Below are positions 1 through 4,802 of a DNA stretch of 5,060 bases, one piece after another. Each line of letters begins with the position of its first letter. The first letter of the stretch is position 1. Both the position numbers and the translations under genes were made by a program. A model generated the notes under the pieces. It was not told the DNA's origin and searched no databases. It saw only the letters and a list, made by a program, of their open reading frames with translations. Source of the DNA: JAZDKP01 sp043802925 (GTDB lineage: Bacteria; Fibrobacterota; OXYB2-FULL-49-7; JAEUSG01); the NCBI GenBank assembly GCA_043802925.1, contig JAZDKP010000069.1:1-5060 (forward strand), read 5' to 3'.

Positions 1-12
1 GCTTTTTGACAT
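1..12 (-). CDS. Possible 5' end of a reverse-strand gene cut by the window edge
   Basis: A reverse-strand ATG (positions 12-10) opens a frame reading M-S-K-S to the left edge. It is preceded by AAGGTGG, a one-mismatch Shine-Dalgarno sequence, at a slightly long spacing of 11 nt. Only four codons are visible, so no product can be named. If real, the gene is divergent from ktrB, with about 300 bp of shared intergenic DNA. It could equally be chance, because the evidence is only a start codon and a weak ribosome site. Confidence 0.25.
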
Positions 13-280
13 TATCGGACGAACCACCTTTTCGCGCGGCCGACGCCGGGGGTGGGCGCTTTTTAAGCGCGCCTTGGCTAGGGACGCAACCCCTTCCTTT
101 TCCGGCGGCGTTTCACGCTGGGCGCCAGCGCTTGTCAACCCGCGCGTCATTGGGAAGGCGGGATTGTTACGCCGGCAGAACTTAAGGAACCCATTTTGTC
201 GACTGACTGCGTGTAAGATATGACTTGATGTCTGCGCACGAGCAATCCGGGGGTTGTCTCGCCTCCTTTGGACAAATCCC
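13..280. other. Intergenic stretch without a supported gene
   Basis: I see no convincing protein in any frame. The open stretches here give low-complexity, Pro/Arg-rich translations with no family resemblance. The stretch contains a hairpin with arms GCGCTT (56-61) and AAGCGC (65-70) around a TTT loop. It also holds a perfect 6-bp-arm palindrome at 116-130, annotated separately. It most likely serves as the upstream region of ktrB and possibly of a divergent gene at the left edge. Confidence 0.5.
110..138 (-). promoter_or_regulatory. Weak reverse-strand promoter candidate with palindrome in the spacer
   Basis: On the reverse strand a perfect -35 hexamer TTGACA (138 to 133) is followed, 17 nt later, by TGAAAC (115 to 110), a poor -10 match at 3 of 6. 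The spacer contains the palindrome CGCTGG-GCG-CCAGCG (116-130), the position where a repressor operator often sits. It would serve the possible gene leaving the left edge. The weak -10 and the uncertain gene keep confidence low. Confidence 0.25.
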
Positions 281-308
281 TTGACACGGGACCTGCTGTA
301 ACGATAAT
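281..308 (+). promoter_or_regulatory. sigma70-type promoter of the riboswitch-ktrB transcript
   Basis: A perfect -35 TTGACA lies at 281-286 and GATAAT at 303-308 matches the -10 at 5 of 6, with a 16-bp spacer. ATAATT at 304-309 with 17 bp is an alternative register. The predicted start is about 313-316, exactly where the 5' strand of the riboswitch P1 helix begins (CGCT, 315-318). The agreement of promoter and aptamer boundary supports both calls. Confidence 0.75.
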
Positions 309-312
309 TAGT

Positions 313-436
313 TCCGCTAAGTCCGCCCCGTGTTTCGAGGCGGAACGGGGGACCCAAGAGATGTTGGGGCGCATCCTGCCATAGACGCAGGAGGGACACC
401 TGAAAGTCCCAGCCCGTCAGCTAACCTCGTAGGCGA
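313..436 (+). promoter_or_regulatory. c-di-AMP riboswitch (ydaO/yuaA class)
   Basis: The aptamer shows the hallmark conserved blocks of the ydaO/yuaA class in order. First comes the 5' segment CGCTAAGTCC (315-324). Next is a hairpin with CCGCC (323-327) and GGCGG (339-343), then ACGGGGGACCCA (345-356). TTGGGGCGCATCC (364-376) follows, then a hairpin GGGAC (393-397)/GTCCC (406-410), and last the 3' block from CCGTCAGC through CTCGTAGGCG (414-435). P1 closes as CGCU (315-318) with GGCG (432-435), including one U-G wobble. This class binds cyclic di-AMP and usually turns expression off when the ligand is abundant; KtrB/Trk K+ transporters are established targets. The next gene is a KtrB homologue, as expected. 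The class assignment is from recognised consensus, and the direction of control is inferred. Confidence 0.93.
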
Positions 437-540
437 TTTCGGGGCGACCAACAAACGTTCTCGCCCTCGGTTTAACGTAAGCAGGGCAACACACTCTGAC
501 AATCCAGCCGCAGCGGTCGCCGCGCCCATCGTGGCGGTGA
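432..540 (+). promoter_or_regulatory. Candidate expression platform of the riboswitch
   Basis: A hairpin GGGCGA (442-447)/TCGCCC (461-466), with AAC/GTT pairing inside its loop, lies just after the aptamer. The P1 3' strand with its flank, GGCGA (432-436), can pair with the same TCGCC (461-465). P1 formation would therefore free the downstream arm to form the 442-466 hairpin. A second stem, TCGCCGC (517-523)/GCGGTGA (534-540), follows. Neither is trailed by a clean T-run, so a classic intrinsic terminator is not proven; Rho-dependent or translational control is possible. The mechanism is inference. Confidence 0.35.
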
Positions 541-621
541 TCCCCTTGTTTCCGAGTGCCATGCGCGTTCGGCGGCAAGGTCCGCTTGCATCCCGAGTGA
601 ACCTGCCAAAGGGAGAGAACC

Positions 622-1968
622 GTGCGGAAGGAACTTTGGAGGGTTGTCGTTGGGTTCAGGTGCTTTCTGCGCAGGATGCACCCGGCCAAGCTCGTCCTGC
701 TTGGCTATGCGTCCTACATTCTGGTCGGCTGGTTGCTCCTTTGCCTGTCTTTTTCCCATCAAGGCCGGGGCGCGGGAGCGATAGACCATCTGTTCATAGC
801 GACCTCGGCGGTATCCACGACCGGGCTCACGACCATAAGCGTCGCCGACAGCTACACGCTCTTCGGCCAGATCGTCGTGCTCCTGCTGATCCAGATTGGC
901 GGCATCGGCTACATGACCTTCGGCTCGTTCGTCATTTTGTCCGGGAAACAAGAACTCTCCCGCGCACGAACCGAAATCGGCAAGACCGTATTCAGCCTTC
1001 CCGATTCCTTCGACCTCCGTCACTTCATCAAGGGCGTGATCGCCTTTACTTTACTCATCGAGACCGTTGGCGCGGTCGTCCTGTTCCTCGTGTTCCGGGC
1101 CGCGGGTCGACCGGACGCGGTCTGGAGCGCCGTCTTCCACAGCGTGTCGGCTTTCTGCACCGCCGGATTCAGCATCTACAACAACAGCTTCGAGGGGTTC
1201 GCCGGAAACTTTTGGCTCAACGTCGTCGTTGCGGCGCTCAGTTACCTCGGGGCCATTGGGTTCATCGTGTGCGTCGATTTCTGGAACATGGTCACGGGCC
1301 GAGTGAAGGCAATCACGCTCACCAGCAAGATCATCCTGTGGACGACATTCTGGATGAGTTGCGCGGGGACGCTCCTGTTGTTTCTCGGAGAACCGTCCCT
1401 CCCGTCGAAGTCCCTGGACGAGCGCCTCCTGGGGTCGTTCTTTCAGGCCATGACCGCGATGACCACGGTGGGCTTCAACACCGTGGGGATCGGCGGACTT
1501 TCCAAGGCGTCGGTTCTACTCCTTATCATCCTCATGGTCATCGGGTCTTCGCCGTCCGGCACCGGCGGCGGACTGAAATGCACAACCTTCTCCGCCTTCC
1601 TGGGCGTCATGCGCAGCGCCATTCGCGGGGAACAGGAGGTGCGTTTCTGGAACCGGCCGATTCCCGTGGAGCGAGTCTGGACCGCCGTCGGCAGCGTGGG
1701 ATTCTATCTCTTCGCGCTCATCGCCGGAACGTACCTGCTGGAGATGACGGAGAAGTCACCGTTCGACCAGAACTTCTTCGAGGCCGCTTCCGCGCTCGGG
1801 ACCGTGGGCTTGAGCATGGGCATCACGGCGACGCTCAGCAATGTCGGCAGGGTCATCATCATCCTGCTTATGTTCTGCGGCCGGTTGGGACCGCTCACGT
1901 TCGGCATGGCGTTGTTCGGCGCACCCAACACCCACGACGAGAAACAGGACAACGACTTGGCCGTGTAG
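622..1968 (+). CDS. ktrB: KtrB/TrkH-family potassium uptake channel subunit
   Basis: This 448-aa integral membrane protein should form the K+-translocating subunit of a Ktr/Trk system in the cytoplasmic membrane. The family fold is four M1-P-M2 repeats, and all four filter loops are visible: TTGLT (Gly68), CTAGFS (Gly182), TTVGFN (Gly284) and GTVGLS (Gly396). The Gly-rich intramembrane segment GSSPSGTGGGLK (308-319) and the C-terminal CGRLGPLTFG are also typical. The length fits KtrB (about 450 aa) rather than the longer TrkH (about 480). The GTG start at 622 is chosen because AGGGAG lies 6 nt upstream and the first helix follows at about residue 22; Met19 is a less likely internal start. The gene sits 186 nt downstream of a c-di-AMP riboswitch, so uptake is probably repressed when c-di-AMP is high. 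The regulatory KtrA/TrkA RCK partner is not in the window. The exact choice of ktrB over trkH is less certain than the family. Confidence 0.95.
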   Translation: MRKELWRVVVGFRCFLRRMHPAKLVLLGYASYILVGWLLLCLSFSHQGRGAGAIDHLFIATSAVSTTGLTTISVADSYTLFGQIVVLLLIQIGGIGYMTFGSFVILSGKQELSRARTEIGKTVFSLPDSFDLRHFIKGVIAFTLLIETVGAVVLFLVFRAAGRPDAVWSAVFHSVSAFCTAGFSIYNNSFEGFAGNFWLNVVVAALSYLGAIGFIVCVDFWNMVTGRVKAITLTSKIILWTTFWMSCAGTLLLFLGEPSLPSKSLDERLLGSFFQAMTAMTTVGFNTVGIGGLSKASVLLLIILMVIGSSPSGTGGGLKCTTFSAFLGVMRSAIRGEQEVRFWNRPIPVERVWTAVGSVGFYLFALIAGTYLLEMTEKSPFDQNFFEAASALGTVGLSMGITATLSNVGRVIIILLMFCGRLGPLTFGMALFGAPNTHDEKQDNDLAV

Positions 1969-2029
1969 CAGCGGATCAAGGTTGTGTCAACTCGTAGGCG
2001 ATCGCCCGCCGACCGCAGTTCCGACACTC

Positions 2030-2058
2030 CCGGGGGAAATCCGGGGGAAATCCGGGGA
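2030..2058. repeat. 11-bp tandem repeat (about 2.6 copies)
   Basis: CCGGGGGAAAT occurs at 2030-2040 and again at 2041-2051, followed by the partial copy CCGGGGA (2052-2058). The copies are identical. It lies in the untranslated stretch after ktrB and before the purO promoter. The 11-bp period is about one helical turn, so it could be a phased protein-binding site, but simple slippage expansion is equally possible. Confidence 0.85.
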
Positions 2059-2110
2059 CGCCATACTAATTTTTCGGCTGCGTGGTTGGTGCAAATAGGT
2101 TTCCCGTACG

Positions 2111-2132
2111 GCACGCAAGGGCGCTGCTTTTT
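2111..2132 (+). terminator. Candidate intrinsic terminator of ktrB
   Basis: GCACGC (2111-2116) can pair with GCGCTGC (2121-2127) with one bulged nucleotide around an AAGG loop, followed directly by TTTTT (2128-2132). It lies 143 nt after the ktrB stop and 45 nt before the next promoter, a sensible place to separate the two transcripts. The stem is short and bulged, so this is tentative. Confidence 0.42.
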
Positions 2133-2134
2133 CT

Positions 2135-2150
2135 CCGGTCATATGTCCGG
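2135..2150. promoter_or_regulatory. Near-perfect 16-bp palindrome, possible operator
   Basis: CCGGTCATATGTCCGG is self-complementary except for one mismatched position in each half. It ends 26 bp upstream of the -35 element proposed for purO, a position compatible with an activator or repressor site. No second copy was seen in the window and the cognate regulator is unknown. Confidence 0.3.
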
Positions 2151-2176
2151 CCAGATTCTGGAGAGAGGAGTTGCGC

Positions 2177-2205
2177 TTGACAGGGTGCGCCGGATTTCGT
2201 TTACT
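2177..2205 (+). promoter_or_regulatory. Promoter candidate for purO
   Basis: A perfect -35 TTGACA at 2177-2182 is followed by a 17-bp spacer and TTTACT (2200-2205), a 4-of-6 match to the -10 consensus. Transcription would start near 2212, giving a leader of about 225 nt before the purO start codon. It lies after the candidate ktrB terminator, consistent with purO having its own transcript. Confidence 0.5.
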
Positions 2206-2211
2206 TGGATT

Positions 2212-2437
2212 GCTGCAATAAGAGTACATGAGCCTCGAGCGGACGATGTGAAGAGGCTCAACCGGGCTGTTGCCGCAACGCGGGCGCGGACGCTTTTCGG
2301 GAAGGGTTTATCCGCGCGAAGGATTTGCCTCTCCCGCACTTTTTAGGGGCCATTGCAAAACCTGTGGAATGGCCGCCCCTGGCCTCTGCGAGGCTTTTGG
2401 GGGCGGATTTTGAAACAGCTTTTCAGGAGGAACACGC
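2212..2437 (+). ncRNA. Structured 5' leader of purO, no recognised RNA class
   Basis: Four perfect stems follow one another. They are TGAGCCTC (2229-2236)/GAGGCTCA (2253-2260), GCGCGGA (2284-2290)/TCCGCGC (2311-2317), GGCCATT (2348-2354)/AATGGCC (2368-2374), and CCGCCCC (2373-2379)/GGGGCGG (2400-2406). The last encloses GCCTC (2382-2386)/GAGGC (2390-2394). The third and fourth share two bases, so they partly exclude each other. An alternative outer helix can join CAAAA (2356-2360) to TTTTG (2408-2412), just ahead of AGGAGG (2425-2430). The leader could therefore influence ribosome access. I looked for ZTP, purine and PRPP riboswitch consensus blocks and did not find them. No plausible short protein is encoded. 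The cis-regulatory role is inference. Confidence 0.4.
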
Positions 2438-3088
2438 ATGAGCGACCTGTATCTCGGGCGGATCGTGGCCGTGGGGCGGAACGCGGCCGGTCAATGCGCG
2501 GCCCTGTACCGGGTCTCCTCGCGGAGTTTCCCGAACCGCCGCGCGGTCGTGACCGAGCGCGGGGTCTCCATCGTTCCCAGGGAGGGATTCGAGGCGGACG
2601 TCCTCAAGAACCCCTACATCGCGTACAACTGCTGCCGCATCGCGGGCGAGGCGGCCGTGCTCACGAACGGCTCGCACACCGACCCCATCGCCGAGAAGAT
2701 CGCCCTGGGCCTCCCCGTCCGCGACGCCCTGGCTCTGACGCTCCTGGCCATGGACTACGAGCACGACTCGCTCGATACGCCACGCATCGCGGCCGTGGCG
2801 GAGCGCGGCGCTGCGTCCGGGTTCTTGGCGATCGTGCGCAAGGACGGCCTGGAAGTGCGGGAGATGAAGCTCGACAGGGGCGAGTGTTTTTATCTCGCGA
2901 CCTACGAGCGGAATACCGTGCGGCCGGAAAACCGGGACGCCTTTACCGCCTCCACGGCCGAGGCCGCGTGCGATTATCTCTTGGGCCAGGGCGCCTTCGC
3001 GCAGTTCCTCAATCCCGTGACAGCGGTCTCCGCGCTCGAATCCGACAAGGGCTTCTCCCTCGCCGCCAGGGATGCGGGGCAAGGGTGA
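2438..3088 (+). CDS. purO: IMP cyclohydrolase, archaeal PurO type
   Basis: This 216-aa cytoplasmic enzyme is predicted to close FAICAR to IMP, the final step of de novo purine synthesis. Most bacteria do this with the cyclohydrolase domain of PurH. PurO is an unrelated NTN-hydrolase-like protein, and its conserved blocks are all present: YLGRIVAVG (5-13), YRVSSRSFPNR (24-34), NPYIAYNC (58-65), NGSHTD (77-82) and LLAMDYEHDSLDTPRIAAV (102-120). The length is close to archaeal PurO (about 200 aa). The start is fixed by a perfect AGGAGG 7 nt upstream. No other purine gene is adjacent. The long structured leader suggests post-transcriptional control. Codon use is GC-rich, like ktrB and exbD, so there is no sign of recent arrival in this gene itself. 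The family call is secure; activity in this organism is inferred from homology. Confidence 0.93.
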   Translation: MSDLYLGRIVAVGRNAAGQCAALYRVSSRSFPNRRAVVTERGVSIVPREGFEADVLKNPYIAYNCCRIAGEAAVLTNGSHTDPIAEKIALGLPVRDALALTLLAMDYEHDSLDTPRIAAVAERGAASGFLAIVRKDGLEVREMKLDRGECFYLATYERNTVRPENRDAFTASTAEAACDYLLGQGAFAQFLNPVTAVSALESDKGFSLAARDAGQG

Positions 3089-3113
3089 TGTGCAGGTCTT
3101 TTATAAACATGAA

Positions 3114-3129
3114 GCCACGGGAGTGTGGC
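3114..3129. terminator. Small hairpin between convergent purO and HAD genes
   Basis: GCCAC (3114-3118) pairs with GTGGC (3125-3129) around a 6-nt loop in the 83-bp gap where purO and the reverse-strand HAD gene converge. A T-rich run (TATTTTTATT) lies about 20 bp further on, too far for a textbook terminator. A bidirectional transcription end is plausible from position but weakly supported. Confidence 0.25.
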
Positions 3130-3171
3130 GCCATTTACCCTGTTCGTATTTTTATTCCTCACAATTCAATA

Positions 3172-4056
3172 TCATCGACTCGCTTCCCTTCGACAGCGGA
3201 AAGTCTCTTGCTTGTGGTTAATGCGTGCAACCTTAAGGTCGAGTAAAAGTCTGACGCGTTTTTCAAGTATCTTTCCCGCGCCATAGTCTGCTGGAGCAAA
3301 GTAATCGATGCGTTCCGCTTTCAATAATTCTTTACAAACATTAAAAGCTTTGTGGCCCCCTTTCCTGTGGACTGCGACAGCATGTCCACCGCTCTTCTTG
3401 GTTACGGTCATGCAAGGAACGTCGGTCATGCCGTCACCGATATAAACAATGTTATAAAAAGGTATGGGGCGCTCTTCTTCGGGCATATACTCGTTGATGC
3501 TTTCGTCCAACTCCTCGCGTCCTTTGTTAATTCGAAATAAATATTGTGTTTTGTTGGTGGCATTGATAACAACCTTAGGGAAAGTAGGTCGCTCATCTTG
3601 ATCGAAAAAATACTCGCAACCGTAAATGCGTTCGAACCATTTCCGTATACGAATGCCGTTTAGAATCTCCTTCATGCCTGCCGAAATGATATAGTGTTTT
3701 ACCTTTACTTTGCCGCGTGAGACTTTTTTTACATAACTGTTAATGCGCCTGAACCAAGTCTCGACGCCCGGAAAATATTTAATGCTTCCGCCCAAGCGCT
3801 TTAAATCTGTCGGCTTCAAGGGAACTTCGGCGCTATTGGCTTTTTTGATTAGCAACCGCAGATAGGTCAGTATTTCATCACCGTTGGTTTTTTTATTTTC
3901 TTTTCTTACTTCCTTCCAGAAAGCCTCGGGTGATATGTTGAGAACTTTTAGAAGTGTGCAGTCCTGCATTGGCTGAGGAGTGAGCGTACCATCGAAATCA
4001 TAGACCAACGCGATAGTCTTCTGGGCGAAACGTTTCTGCTTCTTTTTCTTTGCCAT
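3172..4056 (-). CDS. HAD-superfamily hydrolase, phosphatase-like, substrate unknown
   Basis: This 294-aa protein carries the four haloacid dehalogenase-superfamily motifs. Motif I is YDFDGT, with nucleophile Asp20 and acid/base Asp22. Motif II is YIISAG, with Ser125. Motif III is a Lys, probably Lys161 or Lys169. Motif IV is YIGDGMTD, with Asp208 and Asp212 for Mg2+. The inserted cap lies between motifs I and II, as in phosphoserine-phosphatase-like HADs. The N-terminus is strongly basic (MAKKKKQKRF), there is no signal peptide or membrane segment, and a cytoplasmic location is likely. The ATG at 4056 is preceded by AAGGGG at 6 nt. The frame stays open upstream through exbD, but that part is an out-of-frame reading of exbD. 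The gene starts 35 nt after the exbD stop on the same strand. It is markedly AT-rich: the stretch 3841-3900 is 33% GC, against 72% for 2641-2700 in purO. Horizontal acquisition is likely. The biological substrate cannot be told from sequence. Confidence 0.88.
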   Translation of the reverse strand: MAKKKKQKRFAQKTIALVYDFDGTLTPQPMQDCTLLKVLNISPEAFWKEVRKENKKTNGDEILTYLRLLIKKANSAEVPLKPTDLKRLGGSIKYFPGVETWFRRINSYVKKVSRGKVKVKHYIISAGMKEILNGIRIRKWFERIYGCEYFFDQDERPTFPKVVINATNKTQYLFRINKGREELDESINEYMPEEERPIPFYNIVYIGDGMTDVPCMTVTKKSGGHAVAVHRKGGHKAFNVCKELLKAERIDYFAPADYGAGKILEKRVRLLLDLKVARINHKQETFRCRREASR

Positions 4057-4091
4057 AACAAACCCCTTTTTTATCCGAATGTTTCCTTCCT

Positions 4092-4490
4092 TCACTGCTT
4101 GATGCGGAAGGCGATGCGGCGGAGGCCCGCGGCCTTGGCTGCGTCGATGGCGCCGGAGACGCGCTCCCAGGAGACCCGGCGGTCGGCGGCGACCACGAGC
4201 ACGGTCTCCCGCGCCTTGGACATCTCCGCGCCGAGGCGCTCGCCCAGCCGCTCGAAGGGAACCTCCTCCTCCCCGAGGAAACACTTCCCCTCCACGGTGA
4301 GGGTGAGGGTGAGGGTCTGGGACTCGGGAAGCTCGCGGCTTAAGCCCCGCGGGAGGTCCACGGCGATCGCGCCCACCTCCTCGAACCGGGCCGCCACGAG
4401 GACGAAGATGAGAAGGATAAAGAGGACGTCGATCAAGGACGTAAGGTTGAGGCCCATGGCGCGACGCGGTCGGCTGCGGACAAACTTCAT
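4092..4490 (-). CDS. exbD: ExbD/TolR-family energy-transduction protein
   Basis: This 132-aa protein has the family layout: a short basic cytoplasmic N-terminus (MKFVRSRPRR), one membrane helix at about 15-33, and a periplasmic domain to the C-terminus. The helix segment NLTSLIDVLFILLIFVLV carries the conserved proton-pathway aspartate, Asp21. ExbD works with ExbB to couple the proton motive force to an outer-membrane partner (TonB-type uptake, or TolQR-like), so the host is probably diderm. The length is normal for ExbD. The ATG at 4490 has GGGAG 8 nt upstream. Its usual partner exbB is not adjacent: at least 570 bp upstream hold no gene. The downstream same-strand neighbour is the AT-rich HAD gene, 35 nt away, so they may share a transcript. 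exbD rather than tolR is preferred by general resemblance only; no TonB or Tol/Pal gene is in view to decide. Confidence 0.9.
   Translation of the reverse strand: MKFVRSRPRRAMGLNLTSLIDVLFILLIFVLVAARFEEVGAIAVDLPRGLSRELPESQTLTLTLTVEGKCFLGEEEVPFERLGERLGAEMSKARETVLVVAADRRVSWERVSGAIDAAKAAGLRRIAFRIKQ
4296..4316. repeat. GGTGAG hexamer repeat inside exbD
   Basis: Three and a half perfect copies of GGTGAG (4296-4316, forward strand) lie within exbD. On the coding strand they read alternating ACC and CTC codons, giving Thr-Leu-Thr-Leu-Thr-Leu-Thr (about residues 59-65), a plausible beta-strand of the periplasmic domain. Because the unit is six bases, copy-number change would add or remove Thr-Leu pairs without a frameshift. 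Confidence 0.8.
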
Positions 4491-4562
4491 GGCGGGCTCT
4501 CCCGGCTTTCTCGTTCAAGGGCCGTTTCAAAACCGGTCAGAAAATGCGCCCCGACGCGCCAA

Positions 4563-4587
4563 AGCAAAAACCTGCGTCGGTTTTGCT
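4563..4587. repeat. Hairpin upstream of exbD
   Basis: AGCAAAAACC (4563-4572) pairs with GGTTTTGCT (4579-4587), with a single bulged A and a 6-nt loop. It lies 73 bp upstream of the exbD start. GGTTTTGC here can alternatively pair, on the reverse strand, with the GGTTTTGAAAC segment nearer exbD (4534 to 4524). Role unknown. Confidence 0.6.
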
Positions 4588-4604
4588 GCAGCTTCCAAAG
4601 CCCC

Positions 4605-4625
4605 GCGCCCGGGCGATTCGGGCGC
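4605..4625. repeat. GC-rich perfect hairpin
   Basis: GCGCCCG (4605-4611) and CGGGCGC (4619-4625) form a perfect 7-bp stem with a 7-nt loop, followed by only three T residues. It is one of a run of palindromes in the exbD upstream region. Too little T-run is present to call a terminator. Confidence 0.55.
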
Positions 4626-4670
4626 TTTCATCCCCAAATTATGTCTTAAAAAGAGCCAAGCATCGAGCAG

Positions 4671-4690
4671 GACAGGCGTCCCTGCCTGTC
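4671..4690. repeat. GACAGGC/GCCTGTC palindromic repeat
   Basis: GACAGGC (4671-4677) and GCCTGTC (4684-4690) are perfect inverted arms around GTCCCT. A related sequence, AGGACAGGGCGCCTGCC, occurs at 4849-4865, and GACAGG appears again at 4778-4783. This looks like a member of a short interspersed palindromic family, though only a genome-wide count could show that. Confidence 0.6.
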
Positions 4691-4802
4691 GCGTGTAACG
4701 CTTCATTCCCGACCGCCACAAATGCCGATTCTACTTCCCTGTTTTCAGACAGAACCTATTGCGAAAGAACGTCCCCCGACAGGCCGCAAGGCCGGTCCGG
4801 AC

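Noticed and set aside
29..40. TTTTCGCGCGGC shared with 4829-4840
   Set aside because: A 12-bp match with no extension of similarity is within chance for this window.
330..1997. A 555-codon forward frame running through the riboswitch and ktrB
   Set aside because: It overlaps ktrB in another frame, begins inside the aptamer, and translates to an Arg/His/Pro-rich sequence with no family features; it is a GC-driven shadow.
1998..2005. GCGATCGC (also at 4363-4370), the cyanobacterial HIP1 octamer
   Set aside because: Two copies in 5 kb of GC-rich DNA is far below HIP1 density in cyanobacteria, and nothing else suggests a cyanobacterium.
2212..2437. Known purine-related riboswitch (ZTP/pfl, purine, PRPP/ppGpp) in the purO leader
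   Set aside because: The conserved core blocks of these classes could not be found; CCGCCCCTGG only superficially resembles the ZTP 3' block.
2353..3246. Forward frame over purO in a second register
   Set aside because: It is Arg-rich with no recognisable domain, and purO in the correct frame has every conserved block and a perfect Shine-Dalgarno.
4057..4530. Extension of the HAD gene upstream as one 452-aa protein
   Set aside because: The added part is exbD read out of frame (Arg/Pro/Gly-rich), while the ATG at 4056 has a good ribosome site and HAD motif I follows at once.
4527..4721. Small reverse-strand protein (64 codons) upstream of exbD
   Set aside because: It runs straight through several palindromes, has no ribosome site or family resemblance, and looks like translated intergenic repeat.
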